From: JBCDGZ01 sp038750655
GTDB taxonomy: Bacteria > Bacteroidota > Bacteroidia > Chitinophagales > Saprospiraceae
Length of the DNA stretch: 62,969 nt
NCBI GenBank assembly: GCA_038750655.1
Contig: JBCDGZ010000024.1
Location: 1 to 62,969 of the forward strand
Reading direction: 5' to 3'
The translations under genes and the position numbers were made by a program. This document shows, piece by piece, positions 1-8,669 of the stretch. Below the pieces are notes generated by a model. That model saw nothing but the letters and a program-made list of their open reading frames with translations. It was not told the origin of the DNA and searched no databases. Positions within the stretch are counted from its first letter, which is position 1; every line of letters starts with the position of its first letter.

Positions 1-5
1 GCACT

Positions 6-3000
6 ATGGAAACTTTAACACTCTCCTTTTCTTATACCATCAAACAGGCCCTCTGTTCTATCCTCTTTTTATTGTATGCAGCCATTGGGTATGCGACCAT
101 TGAATTAGCCGAAGTAAGCAATACTACAGACGGCATTTGCAATGGTGCTATAACTGTAATCTCAGACGGGACAGCTGGGCCTTTCCAAATTCAATTGATC
201 GAAATAATCGGAGAGAACCAATCAGCCCCCGTTGAAGGAGTAACCGGAATTAGCGGCACCTATAAGTTTTATGCGCTATGCCCCGGTTCCTATTCCATTC
301 GAGTTACCAATGCCTATGGTTGCAAAACCGTGTTGACTACTCAAATATTTGGATGCTCAGAGATCACTTTACCTACAGGCGGTATCTGCCCACAAGTCGC
401 CCACCCTGCTTCCTGCGGCTCAGGAGATGGTCATTTAAGATTCATCGGCTGTGCGCCCCAGGGAGGCGTAGGGCCCTACTCTTATTTATGGAGCAACGGT
501 ACTACAACTTTTGATAATACAGGGCTTGACGCCGGAACCTACACACTTACTATTACAGACAATCATAACTGTACAGCATCTTATGAATTTGTACTAGAGG
601 GACAAGCTGAGCCTGAACTGGTGGAAGAAGTCTTGCCTGCTTGTGAAGGAGAACAGAACGGCTTTGTAAGTGTCTTTGCTCATGTACCTGGCCAGCCAGC
701 GAGTTGTACCTATTCTTTTGAATGGAGTAATGGTTATATAACAACGAACGATTGCATCAGTGAGCAGTTGAGCGTTCCGGCAGGAACATACAGCGTAACG
801 GTTACCAATGCTACAGGTGATTGCATAGTCAGTGGGGAGTATGTGGTGGAAGAAACTCCCGACCAAGGGCCTTTTATGCTCAACGCTGTCGAATCATTTA
901 CCACTTGCCCTTTGCAGAATACAGGGGGTATTTCTCTCTCAATCAGTGGCGGTAATCCACCTTATACTGTTGTATGGAATAACGGTGCGACAGGGGCGAA
1001 TCTCTCCGATTTAGCTGCGGGCAATTATACCGCTACAATAGCTGATTACTGCGATAGAGAAATCTTTCAGACGATTTCCGTTAGTAGTTTTCCAGAAATG
1101 ACCACAAACTTAGATGCTGTTAGTGGCTGTCCAGGAACTGGTCTTATAGAAATATCGACCTCTGGCGGAGTACCGCCCTACACTTATCAATGGAGTAATG
1201 GGCAAACAACAGAGGATGCTAGTGGACTAGATAACGGTGATTATACCTTGACGGTCACTGATGGAGAGGGCTGTACACAGACCTTGCAAGCGACCGTAGC
1301 CTTAGGTAGTGTAAGTATTATTGATGAAACTGCCGTTTGTGAGGGCCTACACGATGGGAGTGTCATCGTAGAAATTTACAAAGCGAATGATAACGCTGAA
1401 CTCACTGTACTGCTAAATGGAATCGCAGAGATTCCAACCTCTTCGTCGAGTAATCCTGTTGAGGTTCTAGTGGGAGGTCTGTCTCCTGATGTTCAGAATA
1501 ATTTATTAGTGACAATCGAAGGTTGCGAGTTTGATTTTGACTTTATCCTGGAGTCAATTGACCCCACTATTGAGTTTGACCATTTGGAGAGGGATGCCAT
1601 ATGTGTCTTTAATGAATTTTGTGATGGGGAAGAAATCGGTATGATTGAGCAAGAGGCTGTACATGATTATTTTAGCGCTGCCGGACAAGGGGCTTTGAGC
1701 CGATGTATACTTCCCATTCTATGTGATAATGAAGTTGTCAAAGAGATCAAATACAAGAAGCGGAAGGTGAAAGGTGGAAGATACCTTGTCATCATTACCC
1801 AGGCTCATGAACAAGGACTCATCAGCGATCTTGATTTTGAAATACTGACTAATGATTATTTTAATATCAGAGGAGTGGACCTTTGTGATAACGTGAAATA
1901 TTGCCCCGCCAGCTTTGAGATTACCTCTAATTCTGGTCCAGTCCTTTGGATTAACGGCAGCGGTTCAGGTTCTTGGGGAGCAGTAGATGATAATGGTTGT
2001 GTCGATGTCAACTGTGACAGCTGGGTGGTATCAAACTATACGGTTTGCCCTGGTGATCTAAATGTTCTGGGACTTGATAATGATGCCATTCCGCCAGAGC
2101 TCTACGATTGCAAAGCAGTGAAGGCCAATGTTCGTTTATTGAATCTATTTTATGAAAGCGGAGTACTTAATGGGAATGATTACAATGGATTTACGGGGTC
2201 GGAGTTAGAGAGTTTTCTCATCGAACACGGTAATAAACCCGAAGCAGCCTGTGCGACGGTTACTTTTTGTAGTTCCGATTTTACCTATGTAACTGATAAT
2301 CTTAATTGGGTGAATTGTAATCAATCTCTGCCAGATATTTACCTGCCTTTGACTCATACCTGTCAGGTTGATGTGATTCCTGTAAATGGTGAAAATTATG
2401 AATTCGTGGTATGCAATACTTCTGCGGATGGAAATTTTAGCATCAATAGGCCTATGGTCATCAACCCTAATTCCGATCCAGCTGAAATCTTATTTCCATT
2501 AACTTCCCAACCACAGTTACCCGAAACAACAGTTAAATTTTTAGTTGATACGTTTTCTAATGAACGTCTTGAGCATTTCGGCTTGGTGAAAGAGGACAGT
2601 GTGATTACTCCCAAAGGAATACTTGCTGATGACAAGGGCTTTAATTATTACGACTACAATCATCAATCAATAACTACGATTAAAAAGAGGATATCCGATC
2701 AAGTCAAGTTTTTTATTGATGACTGGGATGATGATCATACTTTTATTTGCTACGCCAAGGCTGGGGATCCATTATTTACACTTGCCTATGAAGATAGTAA
2801 CAAACAATGGGAGATTAACCTGCAGTCAGATCAACAGTTGAACCTTTTACATGCCTCTGTTGAATCTGGGAGTATCTATCTTGGAGGAACGTTTTCAGGG
2901 GAAATATTCTATGATACTACCCCTTTGAGTTCGGGAAACCAGTATGGCGCCTTCCTTTTAAAAGTAGCTCTTGATGGTACGATTATCAGTTATCATATCG

Positions 3001-4031
3001 TAGAAAATATTGACCTGAATCAGCCATTATCTTTTTCTGAAAATCGAAACGGGACAATTATAATAGGAGGGTATTATGAAGGTAGTCAGTTGATTATTAA
3101 TGGTCTTACTACTACTTTTAGTAAAAATGATGGTCTGTTCATTCTTACATCTGTAATGGGTAATTCTCCTCAGGTACTCAATTCAATTCATGAAGCGGGA
3201 GCCATTCAATTAGTCGATATAACTTTATCTGATGATCAATCAAATATAGTTATTGCTCTATATGGAAACGGAACTCTAGACCTGAATGATCAGGTCATCT
3301 ATTCACAGCAAAATCCACATTTATCACTATTGTCACTTAATAGTACCGGATTATTGAATTGGCTACAAATTGCTGATGGATCGAATATTGATATCACTAA
3401 ATTCGACATGACCTTTGGTACAGGTTGGGAATTATTTACTGGAGTTACCTTTGTGGATAGTCTCAGTTTTTCTGGCTCTTCTTTTCTGGGGATTGGGAGC
3501 GAGGATATTGCCCTCTTGAAATGGAACGCAAGTGGTAACATCATGTCATCAAATATATACGGAAGTGGGAATAATGAAAATATTTCCCAAATGTTTTACG
3601 ATTCGAAGATTTTGTATTTCGGAGGTGAATTATCGGGAGGGGCAATTCCTAGAACTATCGGGAATTATGAATTTGTACAGGCAATAGGTCAAAATAATAA
3701 AACCTATATTTCCTTTATTTATGATAATGATGACTTAGACGTGCGGGAGGATAACAAAAAGGAGCTAAATGTAGAGCATGCAAGCTCTCTTTCTTTAGAA
3801 GTATATCCCAATCCTTTCCGCGACCAGCTAAAAGTCAAGGTTAATGGTACTGGAGCGCTAAATATAGAGGTGACTAATGTTATCGGGCAGCTTGTGTTCA
3901 AAACTACTTTTAAAGGAAATTCATCAAATACTATTGATTTGCACGGATATACCTCAGGATTATTTTTTGTAAAAGCAACCGATCAAAATGGTAAAGTAAT
4001 TAGCACACATAAAGTAGTCCGAGAAAAATAG
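6..4031 (+). CDS. SprB-repeat secreted protein with T9SS sorting tail
   Basis: This 1341-residue protein is probably exported and then carried across the outer membrane by the type IX system. A hydrophobic signal peptide covers about residues 1-31. The N-terminal third holds several SprB-type units with the pattern GGxxPYxxxWxNG followed by a GxYTxTxTDxxxC ending; a clear one runs from residue 387 to about 430, with others near 150, 315 and 220. A middle Cys-containing region (about 520-800) and a beta-rich region (about 930-1240) match nothing I know. The tail from Tyr1267 (YPNPF, then a GxxxF/L...GLFFVK pattern) is a type A sorting domain. The start lies five bases inside the window, so an upstream start cannot be excluded, though the signal peptide fits. 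It is AT-richer than its neighbours. Function is unknown; adhesion or matrix binding is typical of such proteins. Confidence 0.85.
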   Translation: METLTLSFSYTIKQALCSILFLLYAAIGYATIELAEVSNTTDGICNGAITVISDGTAGPFQIQLIEIIGENQSAPVEGVTGISGTYKFYALCPGSYSIRVTNAYGCKTVLTTQIFGCSEITLPTGGICPQVAHPASCGSGDGHLRFIGCAPQGGVGPYSYLWSNGTTTFDNTGLDAGTYTLTITDNHNCTASYEFVLEGQAEPELVEEVLPACEGEQNGFVSVFAHVPGQPASCTYSFEWSNGYITTNDCISEQLSVPAGTYSVTVTNATGDCIVSGEYVVEETPDQGPFMLNAVESFTTCPLQNTGGISLSISGGNPPYTVVWNNGATGANLSDLAAGNYTATIADYCDREIFQTISVSSFPEMTTNLDAVSGCPGTGLIEISTSGGVPPYTYQWSNGQTTEDASGLDNGDYTLTVTDGEGCTQTLQATVALGSVSIIDETAVCEGLHDGSVIVEIYKANDNAELTVLLNGIAEIPTSSSSNPVEVLVGGLSPDVQNNLLVTIEGCEFDFDFILESIDPTIEFDHLERDAICVFNEFCDGEEIGMIEQEAVHDYFSAAGQGALSRCILPILCDNEVVKEIKYKKRKVKGGRYLVIITQAHEQGLISDLDFEILTNDYFNIRGVDLCDNVKYCPASFEITSNSGPVLWINGSGSGSWGAVDDNGCVDVNCDSWVVSNYTVCPGDLNVLGLDNDAIPPELYDCKAVKANVRLLNLFYESGVLNGNDYNGFTGSELESFLIEHGNKPEAACATVTFCSSDFTYVTDNLNWVNCNQSLPDIYLPLTHTCQVDVIPVNGENYEFVVCNTSADGNFSINRPMVINPNSDPAEILFPLTSQPQLPETTVKFLVDTFSNERLEHFGLVKEDSVITPKGILADDKGFNYYDYNHQSITTIKKRISDQVKFFIDDWDDDHTFICYAKAGDPLFTLAYEDSNKQWEINLQSDQQLNLLHASVESGSIYLGGTFSGEIFYDTTPLSSGNQYGAFLLKVALDGTIISYHIVENIDLNQPLSFSENRNGTIIIGGYYEGSQLIINGLTTTFSKNDGLFILTSVMGNSPQVLNSIHEAGAIQLVDITLSDDQSNIVIALYGNGTLDLNDQVIYSQQNPHLSLLSLNSTGLLNWLQIADGSNIDITKFDMTFGTGWELFTGVTFVDSLSFSGSSFLGIGSEDIALLKWNASGNIMSSNIYGSGNNENISQMFYDSKILYFGGELSGGAIPRTIGNYEFVQAIGQNNKTYISFIYDNDDLDVREDNKKELNVEHASSLSLEVYPNPFRDQLKVKVNGTGALNIEVTNVIGQLVFKTTFKGNSSNTIDLHGYTSGLFFVKATDQNGKVISTHKVVREK

Positions 4032-4152
4032 CTTCAAAGGGGACGCAAGCAATTTTCCTAATATTAGCAAAAATCCTTATACAACTTTAGCAAAATTTGC
4101 TTCGCGCCCCTTCCTCATAGCCTGCATATTGGGTATAAAATCCCTTTCTGCT

Positions 4153-5478
4153 ATGATTTACACATTGCTAAAACAGCTCTTTCGCTGGGCCTTTAAGGTC
4201 TATTTTCGCAAAATTAATATCCAATGGGCGGAGCCGATGGCGAAGAATCGGCCAACGGTCTTTGTCGCCAATCATCCAAGTGCCCTCATGGACGGCCTAC
4301 TCATCGCTGGCCTCGTCGATCAGGAGCTACATTTTATGAGCCGCGGCGAATCCTTCGATAAACCCTTCAAACGCTGGCTATTTGCTCAGTTCCACATGCA
4401 TCCCATCTATCGGCAGGAATTTACTCCTCAGCTGACCCATCTCAATCCCCAGCAAATGGGCGCCTTTCAGCAGATGCTGATCCAAGGCAATAACCTGCTG
4501 ATTTTCCCAGAGGGCTTGAGTAAGACGGAGCTGCGCCTTCGTAAGGTCAAGAGCGGTGCGGCGCGGGTGGTGCTCGGAGCGATGGCGGCTACCGACTATG
4601 AGCTAGATGTTCAGCTGATTCCTATAGGGCTGAATTACAGCGATCCCCACCGCTTTCGGAGCGAGGTCAGTATTTGCTTTGGCAAGCCCATTTCGCTAGA
4701 CAACTATGTGGCCTTGAATCAGGTGCAGCCTCGGAAGGCGGTCCAAGCGCTGACCAGTGAGATTGCCGCAGCCATTGGGGCGTTGACGGTAGAGGTGGAG
4801 GAAAAACAACTGGATGAGCTGGTGTTGAGCCTAGATCAGCTCTGCGAGCAAGAGCTGCGCCGCCCGACGAGCCGAGAACGGCGGCAGGAAGTCGCTCGTG
4901 CTGTCAACTACTTCAGTCGCTTTCGGCCGGATGTGCTGTGCCGCCTACGGCCCCTGATCCATGACTATCGCAAGCGCCTAAAAGGCTTCCAACTGGACGA
5001 TCATCGCCTTTTGCAATTGGCCGCCAGCAGCGGTACTCGCCTACTATCACTACTGCCTGCGCTGCCGCTCTTCCTCTACAGCTACCTCAACAGCTGGCCT
5101 ACGCTTAAGCTAAGTCGCTGGCTAGCCCAGCGGCTGACCCGCCGCCCGGACTTTTATGGCTCTCTACTGCTAGCCTTCGGCGTACTTTGTACCGTGCTGT
5201 TCCTTGGTGTGCAACTGGGCTTGGTATACTGGCTGACCGCCTCTTCAGCGGCGACGCTCCTCTATGCCCTTAGTCTGCCGCTGGCCTGCTGGCTTGGGCT
5301 GCGCTACTACTCCGATTTCAGGATGCTATGGCAGTGGGGACAGCTTTGCCTGGGGCCTACGGCCAGCTGGCGGCAGCTGGCCGGCCTGCTCGAAGAGCGC
5401 GAACACCTGCTCCGCGAACTCCGTCAATGCTGGCAGCTCTACCACCATTGGCGGCAGGAGCAGGGAGAACGTCGTTGA
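4153..5478 (+). CDS. Lysophospholipid acyltransferase (PlsC-like), long form
   Basis: This 441-residue protein belongs to the glycerophosphate/lysophospholipid acyltransferase superfamily and should transfer acyl chains to lysophospholipids at the inner membrane. The catalytic block NHPSALMD places His41 and Asp47 (HX5D, as in the NHPNAxxD subgroup of Bacteroidota), and the FPEG block is at 118-121, followed by a KSGAAR motif. Two or three hydrophobic segments lie between about 300 and 410, beyond the catalytic domain. The frame opens at a TTG at 4129, but ATG at 4153 gives the normal N-terminus (MIYTLLKQL) and is preferred. The stop codon abuts the stop of the convergent exonuclease gene with no spacer. 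Exact substrate is not evident. Confidence 0.85.
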   Translation: MIYTLLKQLFRWAFKVYFRKINIQWAEPMAKNRPTVFVANHPSALMDGLLIAGLVDQELHFMSRGESFDKPFKRWLFAQFHMHPIYRQEFTPQLTHLNPQQMGAFQQMLIQGNNLLIFPEGLSKTELRLRKVKSGAARVVLGAMAATDYELDVQLIPIGLNYSDPHRFRSEVSICFGKPISLDNYVALNQVQPRKAVQALTSEIAAAIGALTVEVEEKQLDELVLSLDQLCEQELRRPTSRERRQEVARAVNYFSRFRPDVLCRLRPLIHDYRKRLKGFQLDDHRLLQLAASSGTRLLSLLPALPLFLYSYLNSWPTLKLSRWLAQRLTRRPDFYGSLLLAFGVLCTVLFLGVQLGLVYWLTASSAATLLYALSLPLACWLGLRYYSDFRMLWQWGQLCLGPTASWRQLAGLLEEREHLLRELRQCWQLYHHWRQEQGERR

Positions 5479-6249
5479 TTAGAGATCAATTTCCAGATAC
5501 ACCGGACAGTGGTCGGAGTGTACCGCATCTTTGAGATGAGTGGCAGATTGTAGCTGATCTTTGAGGTTATCCGTGACCGACTGATAGTCGATGCGCCAGC
5601 CTTTGTTATTCGCTCGAGCATTGGCGCGGTAGCTCCACCAGCTGTACTGGACCAGTTCGGGATTGAGGTGGCGGTAGGAATCGGTGAAGCCGTTGTCGAA
5701 CCATTTGGTCATCCATTCCCGCTCCTCGGGCAGGAAACCGGACGATTTTTTGTTGCCTTTTGGATTATGGATGTCTATCTCGGTATGAGCGATGTTGTAG
5801 TCGCCGACGATGATGAGTTGGGGGCGCTCTTTGCGAAGTTCGCCAATCCATTGAAAGAAATCGTTCAAAAACTCCATCTTGAAAGCCTGGCGCTCATCGC
5901 CGCTGGTGCCGGAGGGAAAGTAGCAATTGAGTAGGCTCCAATCGCCAAAATCACTGCGGAGGATACGCCCTTCTCGATCGTATTTCTCTATGCCGCAGCC
6001 CTCGATGACCTGATCGGGGGCCTGACGGCTGAAGGTCGCGACGCCGCTATAGCCCTTTTTTTCTGCCGAATGCCAATGGTGATGGTAGTTCATGTCCTCA
6101 AAAGGGGCAAGGTTGACTTGTTCTTTGTGTGCTTTGGTTTCTTGTACACAGAGGATGTCACAATCGGCGGCGGCCAGCCATTCCGTCAGGCCCTTCTTCA
6201 TAGCTGCTCTGATGCCGTTTACATTGTAGGAGATGATCTTTTTGCTCAT
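5479..6249 (-). CDS. xth: Exodeoxyribonuclease III (AP endonuclease family)
   Basis: This is a full-length (256 aa) member of the exonuclease III/AP endonuclease family, which cleaves DNA at abasic sites and removes 3' blocking groups in base excision repair. Visible motifs are NVNGIRAA at 9-16, the metal-ligand QETK with Glu37, SGVATFSR, GDYNIAH, RIDY and the terminal HSDHCPV with Asp246 and His247. The ATG at 6249 gives the canonical MSKKIISYN start. The downstream neighbour on the same strand sense is convergent with zero spacing, and the aldolase gene lies 34 bp upstream in the same direction, so the two may share a transcript. Confidence 0.93.
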   Translation of the reverse strand: MSKKIISYNVNGIRAAMKKGLTEWLAAADCDILCVQETKAHKEQVNLAPFEDMNYHHHWHSAEKKGYSGVATFSRQAPDQVIEGCGIEKYDREGRILRSDFGDWSLLNCYFPSGTSGDERQAFKMEFLNDFFQWIGELRKERPQLIIVGDYNIAHTEIDIHNPKGNKKSSGFLPEEREWMTKWFDNGFTDSYRHLNPELVQYSWWSYRANARANNKGWRIDYQSVTDNLKDQLQSATHLKDAVHSDHCPVYLEIDL

Positions 6250-6283
6250 ATTGCCAGGTTTGGGGCAAATGTAAAGATTCTAC

Positions 6284-8254
6284 TCAAATTACCCGGTCAT
6301 TTCCTCCGTCAATCGGAATTTGTGCGCCCGTAATTTTCCCAAAAGCTGGTCCTAGCAGCTGTACCGTCAGGTTGGCCACATCTTTTGAGGTCACCTCCGT
6401 TTTGAGGACGTTATTGGTTTTGTAGGCTTCGATGCTCAGGCCGTAGTGCTCAGCGCGGGCTTGTAGGACTTCCTCCGTCCAAATGGCGGTATCGTAGACG
6501 GCGTTGGGATGGATGATGTTTACCCGGATGCCCTTTTTGCCTAACTCAAGTGCAGCGATGCGGGCCAGCTGAGTAAGGCCAGCTTTGGCGACCGAATAGG
6601 CAGAAGCCCCTGGCCCCGGTGCCGGTACGTTCTTAGAGCCGATGATGACCACTGCCGGATCAAAGCCTTGCTCCAAGTAGGGGATGCAGCGATGGAGTAG
6701 GCGCTGGTGGCTAGTGAGGTTGATGTCGAGACTACGACTCCACAGCTCGGCGTCTAGCTCGGCGATGGCTTGACTTTGGGGGAAAATACCAGCGTTGCTG
6801 ACCAGCAGGTCGATGCCGCCGAAGTGTAGTACTGCTTTAGTCAAGGCGGCTTCGATCGCATCGTTTTGGGTCAGATCGCAGACTACCCCCAAGACACTCT
6901 TTGGATCAAAGCAATCCCTGATCGCTGGGTTAATATCCAGGGCAACAACAACGGCACCTTCGGCCACCAGTTGCTCGACGCAGGCTTTGCCAATTCCGCT
7001 AGCCGCTCCGCTCACCAGCGCGACCTTGCCCTGCATCGGAGGAGGGCTGCCGCCCTTTTTGAGCTTGGCCTGCTCCAATACCCAGTATTCCATCTCAAAT
7101 AACTCCTTTTGTGGCAGGGGCTGCCAGGCCTCCAGGTGCTCGGCTTGCTGAATGGCTTTCATGGTATGCCTGCTGATGTCGCTGATGATCGTAATGGCTT
7201 TCGACGTCGTCCCAAAGCTGAGGGTCCCGTGTCCGGGCCATACGGCCCAGCGAGGAGCCGGGTCGAGCATCTGCTGCGAGCCATCATTGTAGGTATTGTA
7301 ATAGTCTTGATATTGTTTGACAAATTGATCGATGGCTTGCTTGGGCTCGCCTTCCAGCAGGACGGGGATACGCTTGGTGCGGATGATATGGTCGGGGGTG
7401 ATGGGACCTCGGTTGGCGAAGCTTTTGGTGGCATGATGGTCGGTGAAGTGGCGGGTGGCGGGGCTACCGTTGAAGCGAGCCAGTACGGGCTGGCCCCAGT
7501 GTTGGCCGACGGCTTGTCGGATCTGGGCGATCTGAGCGGGGTCGGCCTGGCCGGGCGGCGCGTCGGCGACGGGTACGGCGCCCTGCGCCTTCAGATAATC
7601 CTCCGCTTCGCTGACGATGCGAATCATATTTTCGTAGCTCACCTTAGGGTCTTTGTGGAAGGTGAAGACCCCGTGATTCATCAGAATAAGTGCCTCGATG
7701 CTGTTCCAGTCAAAGCCCTGGGTCATCTGATGGATGGTTTTAGCGAGGATAAAGCCGGGCATGACGTAGGGAATGATCAGTACGCGATCGTCGTAAATAG
7801 CTTTAATGCGCTGTTCGCCGCTCGGGGTGTTGGTGATGGTGACGACGGCATCGGCGTGGGTATGGTCGACGAAGGTAAAGGGGATGATGGCGTGGAGGAT
7901 GGCCTCGACAGAGGGGTTAGGAGCGAAGGGGTTGGTCATGGCGGCCCGTTGGTATTTGACCATATCAGGATCGCTGAGCGTATCGAGCTTGGCCATCTGT
8001 TGCAAGGTTTGCAGCCGAACAGGAGCGAAGCCGGGCGCTTCGATGGTGCCTAGGTTCCAGCCGCTGCCCTTGACATAGAGGAGGTCTTCCATTTCGCCAA
8101 AGAGATTCGTTTCCCGGATTTTTACCGAAGTATTTCCTCCGCCGTGCATAACGAGATCCTCCTCCTGCCCAATCAATCGGCTGGTGTATACACGGAGCTG
8201 TAAAAGGTCGTTATTGAGCGCTTGGGCGTCTTGGTCATTCCAGCGGCTTCTCAT
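6284..8254 (-). CDS. Bifunctional class II aldolase / short-chain dehydrogenase
   Basis: A 656-residue fusion. The N-terminal part (about 1-390) is a class II aldolase/adducin-type zinc enzyme: HGGGNTS at 37-43, a DHTHAD zinc motif and NHGVFTF. The C-terminal part (about 408-656) is a short-chain dehydrogenase with a GAASGIG cofactor loop near 415-421, NAG, and YSVAK near 553-557. Such fusions act in deoxysugar breakdown (rhamnulose- or fuculose-phosphate aldolase plus lactaldehyde or sugar oxidation), but no isomerase or kinase partner lies here, so the substrate is not assigned. The 415-bp spacer before the gene holds a strong terminator-like hairpin 44 bp upstream of the ATG, which would act on this strand. 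Confidence 0.85.
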   Translation of the reverse strand: MRSRWNDQDAQALNNDLLQLRVYTSRLIGQEEDLVMHGGGNTSVKIRETNLFGEMEDLLYVKGSGWNLGTIEAPGFAPVRLQTLQQMAKLDTLSDPDMVKYQRAAMTNPFAPNPSVEAILHAIIPFTFVDHTHADAVVTITNTPSGEQRIKAIYDDRVLIIPYVMPGFILAKTIHQMTQGFDWNSIEALILMNHGVFTFHKDPKVSYENMIRIVSEAEDYLKAQGAVPVADAPPGQADPAQIAQIRQAVGQHWGQPVLARFNGSPATRHFTDHHATKSFANRGPITPDHIIRTKRIPVLLEGEPKQAIDQFVKQYQDYYNTYNDGSQQMLDPAPRWAVWPGHGTLSFGTTSKAITIISDISRHTMKAIQQAEHLEAWQPLPQKELFEMEYWVLEQAKLKKGGSPPPMQGKVALVSGAASGIGKACVEQLVAEGAVVVALDINPAIRDCFDPKSVLGVVCDLTQNDAIEAALTKAVLHFGGIDLLVSNAGIFPQSQAIAELDAELWSRSLDINLTSHQRLLHRCIPYLEQGFDPAVVIIGSKNVPAPGPGASAYSVAKAGLTQLARIAALELGKKGIRVNIIHPNAVYDTAIWTEEVLQARAEHYGLSIEAYKTNNVLKTEVTSKDVANLTVQLLGPAFGKITGAQIPIDGGNDRVI

Positions 8255-8297
8255 AGTTGGGAGGGCTTTTAAAGGATCAAAGTAAGGAGGGTAAGAT

Positions 8298-8344
8298 AAA
8301 AAAATGGCAACAAAAGTCGTGAATTAATAGGCGACTTTGTTGCC
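8298..8344 (-). terminator. Intrinsic terminator-like hairpin upstream of aldolase fusion
   Basis: Read on the minus strand, a 13-bp stem with a single bulged U (GGCAACAAAGTCG pairing with its complement, 11-12 nt loop) is followed within two bases by seven T residues (A7 at 8298-8304 on the plus strand). It would end minus-strand transcripts 44 bp before the aldolase ATG. It can therefore be the terminator of a short unit starting near 8540, or an attenuator in the aldolase leader. Confidence 0.7.
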
Positions 8345-8385
8345 ACTGATCATATATCGTAGAGCATTAAAAACCCTTTGAATCT

Positions 8386-8420
8386 TCGATTGAGAACCTT
8401 TATACATCTCCCTCAATCGA
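8386..8420. promoter_or_regulatory. 9-bp perfect inverted repeat, 17-nt spacer
   Basis: TCGATTGAG at 8386-8394 is mirrored by CTCAATCGA at 8412-8420. It may be an operator or an RNA hairpin within the short minus-strand transcript ending at the terminator near 8300. The right arm overlaps the end of the small ORF at 8413-8535. No T-run follows, so it is not a terminator. Confidence 0.35.
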
Positions 8421-8535
8421 GTGGATTGGAGGAGGATGTCAACACCCTCCGTCCAACCGTAGAGTGGATCATTTGGGGTTCAGATAAACTGAATAGATCC
8501 TTTGTGTTTTCATTTGATGTAGAGAATGTCGTCAT
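8413..8535 (-). CDS. Possible 40-aa peptide, unrecognised
   Basis: A minus-strand ORF of 40 residues begins MTTFSTSNENTKD and continues LFSLSEPQMIHSTVGRR, a segment that loosely recalls the L-S-x-x-(E/Q)-(M/L)-x-x-x-x-G-G leader of Bacteroidota natural-product precursor peptides, with GR in place of GG. The Ser-rich tail is short. It lies between an AT-rich region and a strong terminator at 8298-8344, so a short transcript of about 250 nt is plausible. There is no homology evidence, and chance occurrence is quite possible; the unit could equally be a small RNA. Confidence 0.25.
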   Translation of the reverse strand: MTTFSTSNENTKDLFSLSEPQMIHSTVGRRVLTSSSNPLD

Positions 8536-8669
8536 TAGATGCTAAACAAGATAAATGAATTTGCTTATACTTGTTAGAGACAATTTTTATATTTACTTTT
8601 AAATAAAAATGTATGTAATATGAATGATTTTTGGTATAGTTAATTGATTATCAAATAATTAAGTTCGTA

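Larger units (their letters stand above)
8255..8669. other. Divergent AT-rich spacer of 415 bp
   Basis: The spacer between the minus-strand aldolase fusion and the plus-strand 488-aa gene contains a factor-independent terminator-like hairpin on the minus strand, a 9-bp inverted repeat and a 40-codon minus-strand ORF, each listed separately. The right half (8540-8669) is very AT-rich and should hold the promoters for both directions, but I found no convincing -33/-7 pair there. Confidence 0.7.

Noticed and set aside
7109..8053. 314-codon plus-strand ORF opposite the aldolase fusion
   Set aside because: It is antisense to a clearly coding enzyme, has low-complexity Gly/Asp/Val composition and no recognisable motif; a shadow frame of a GC-richer gene.
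8571..8595. TTG ... TATATTTA as promoter of the first 488-aa gene
   Set aside because: The spacing of 14 bp is too short for the Bacteroidota -33/-7 arrangement and the region is so AT-rich that such matches are expected.
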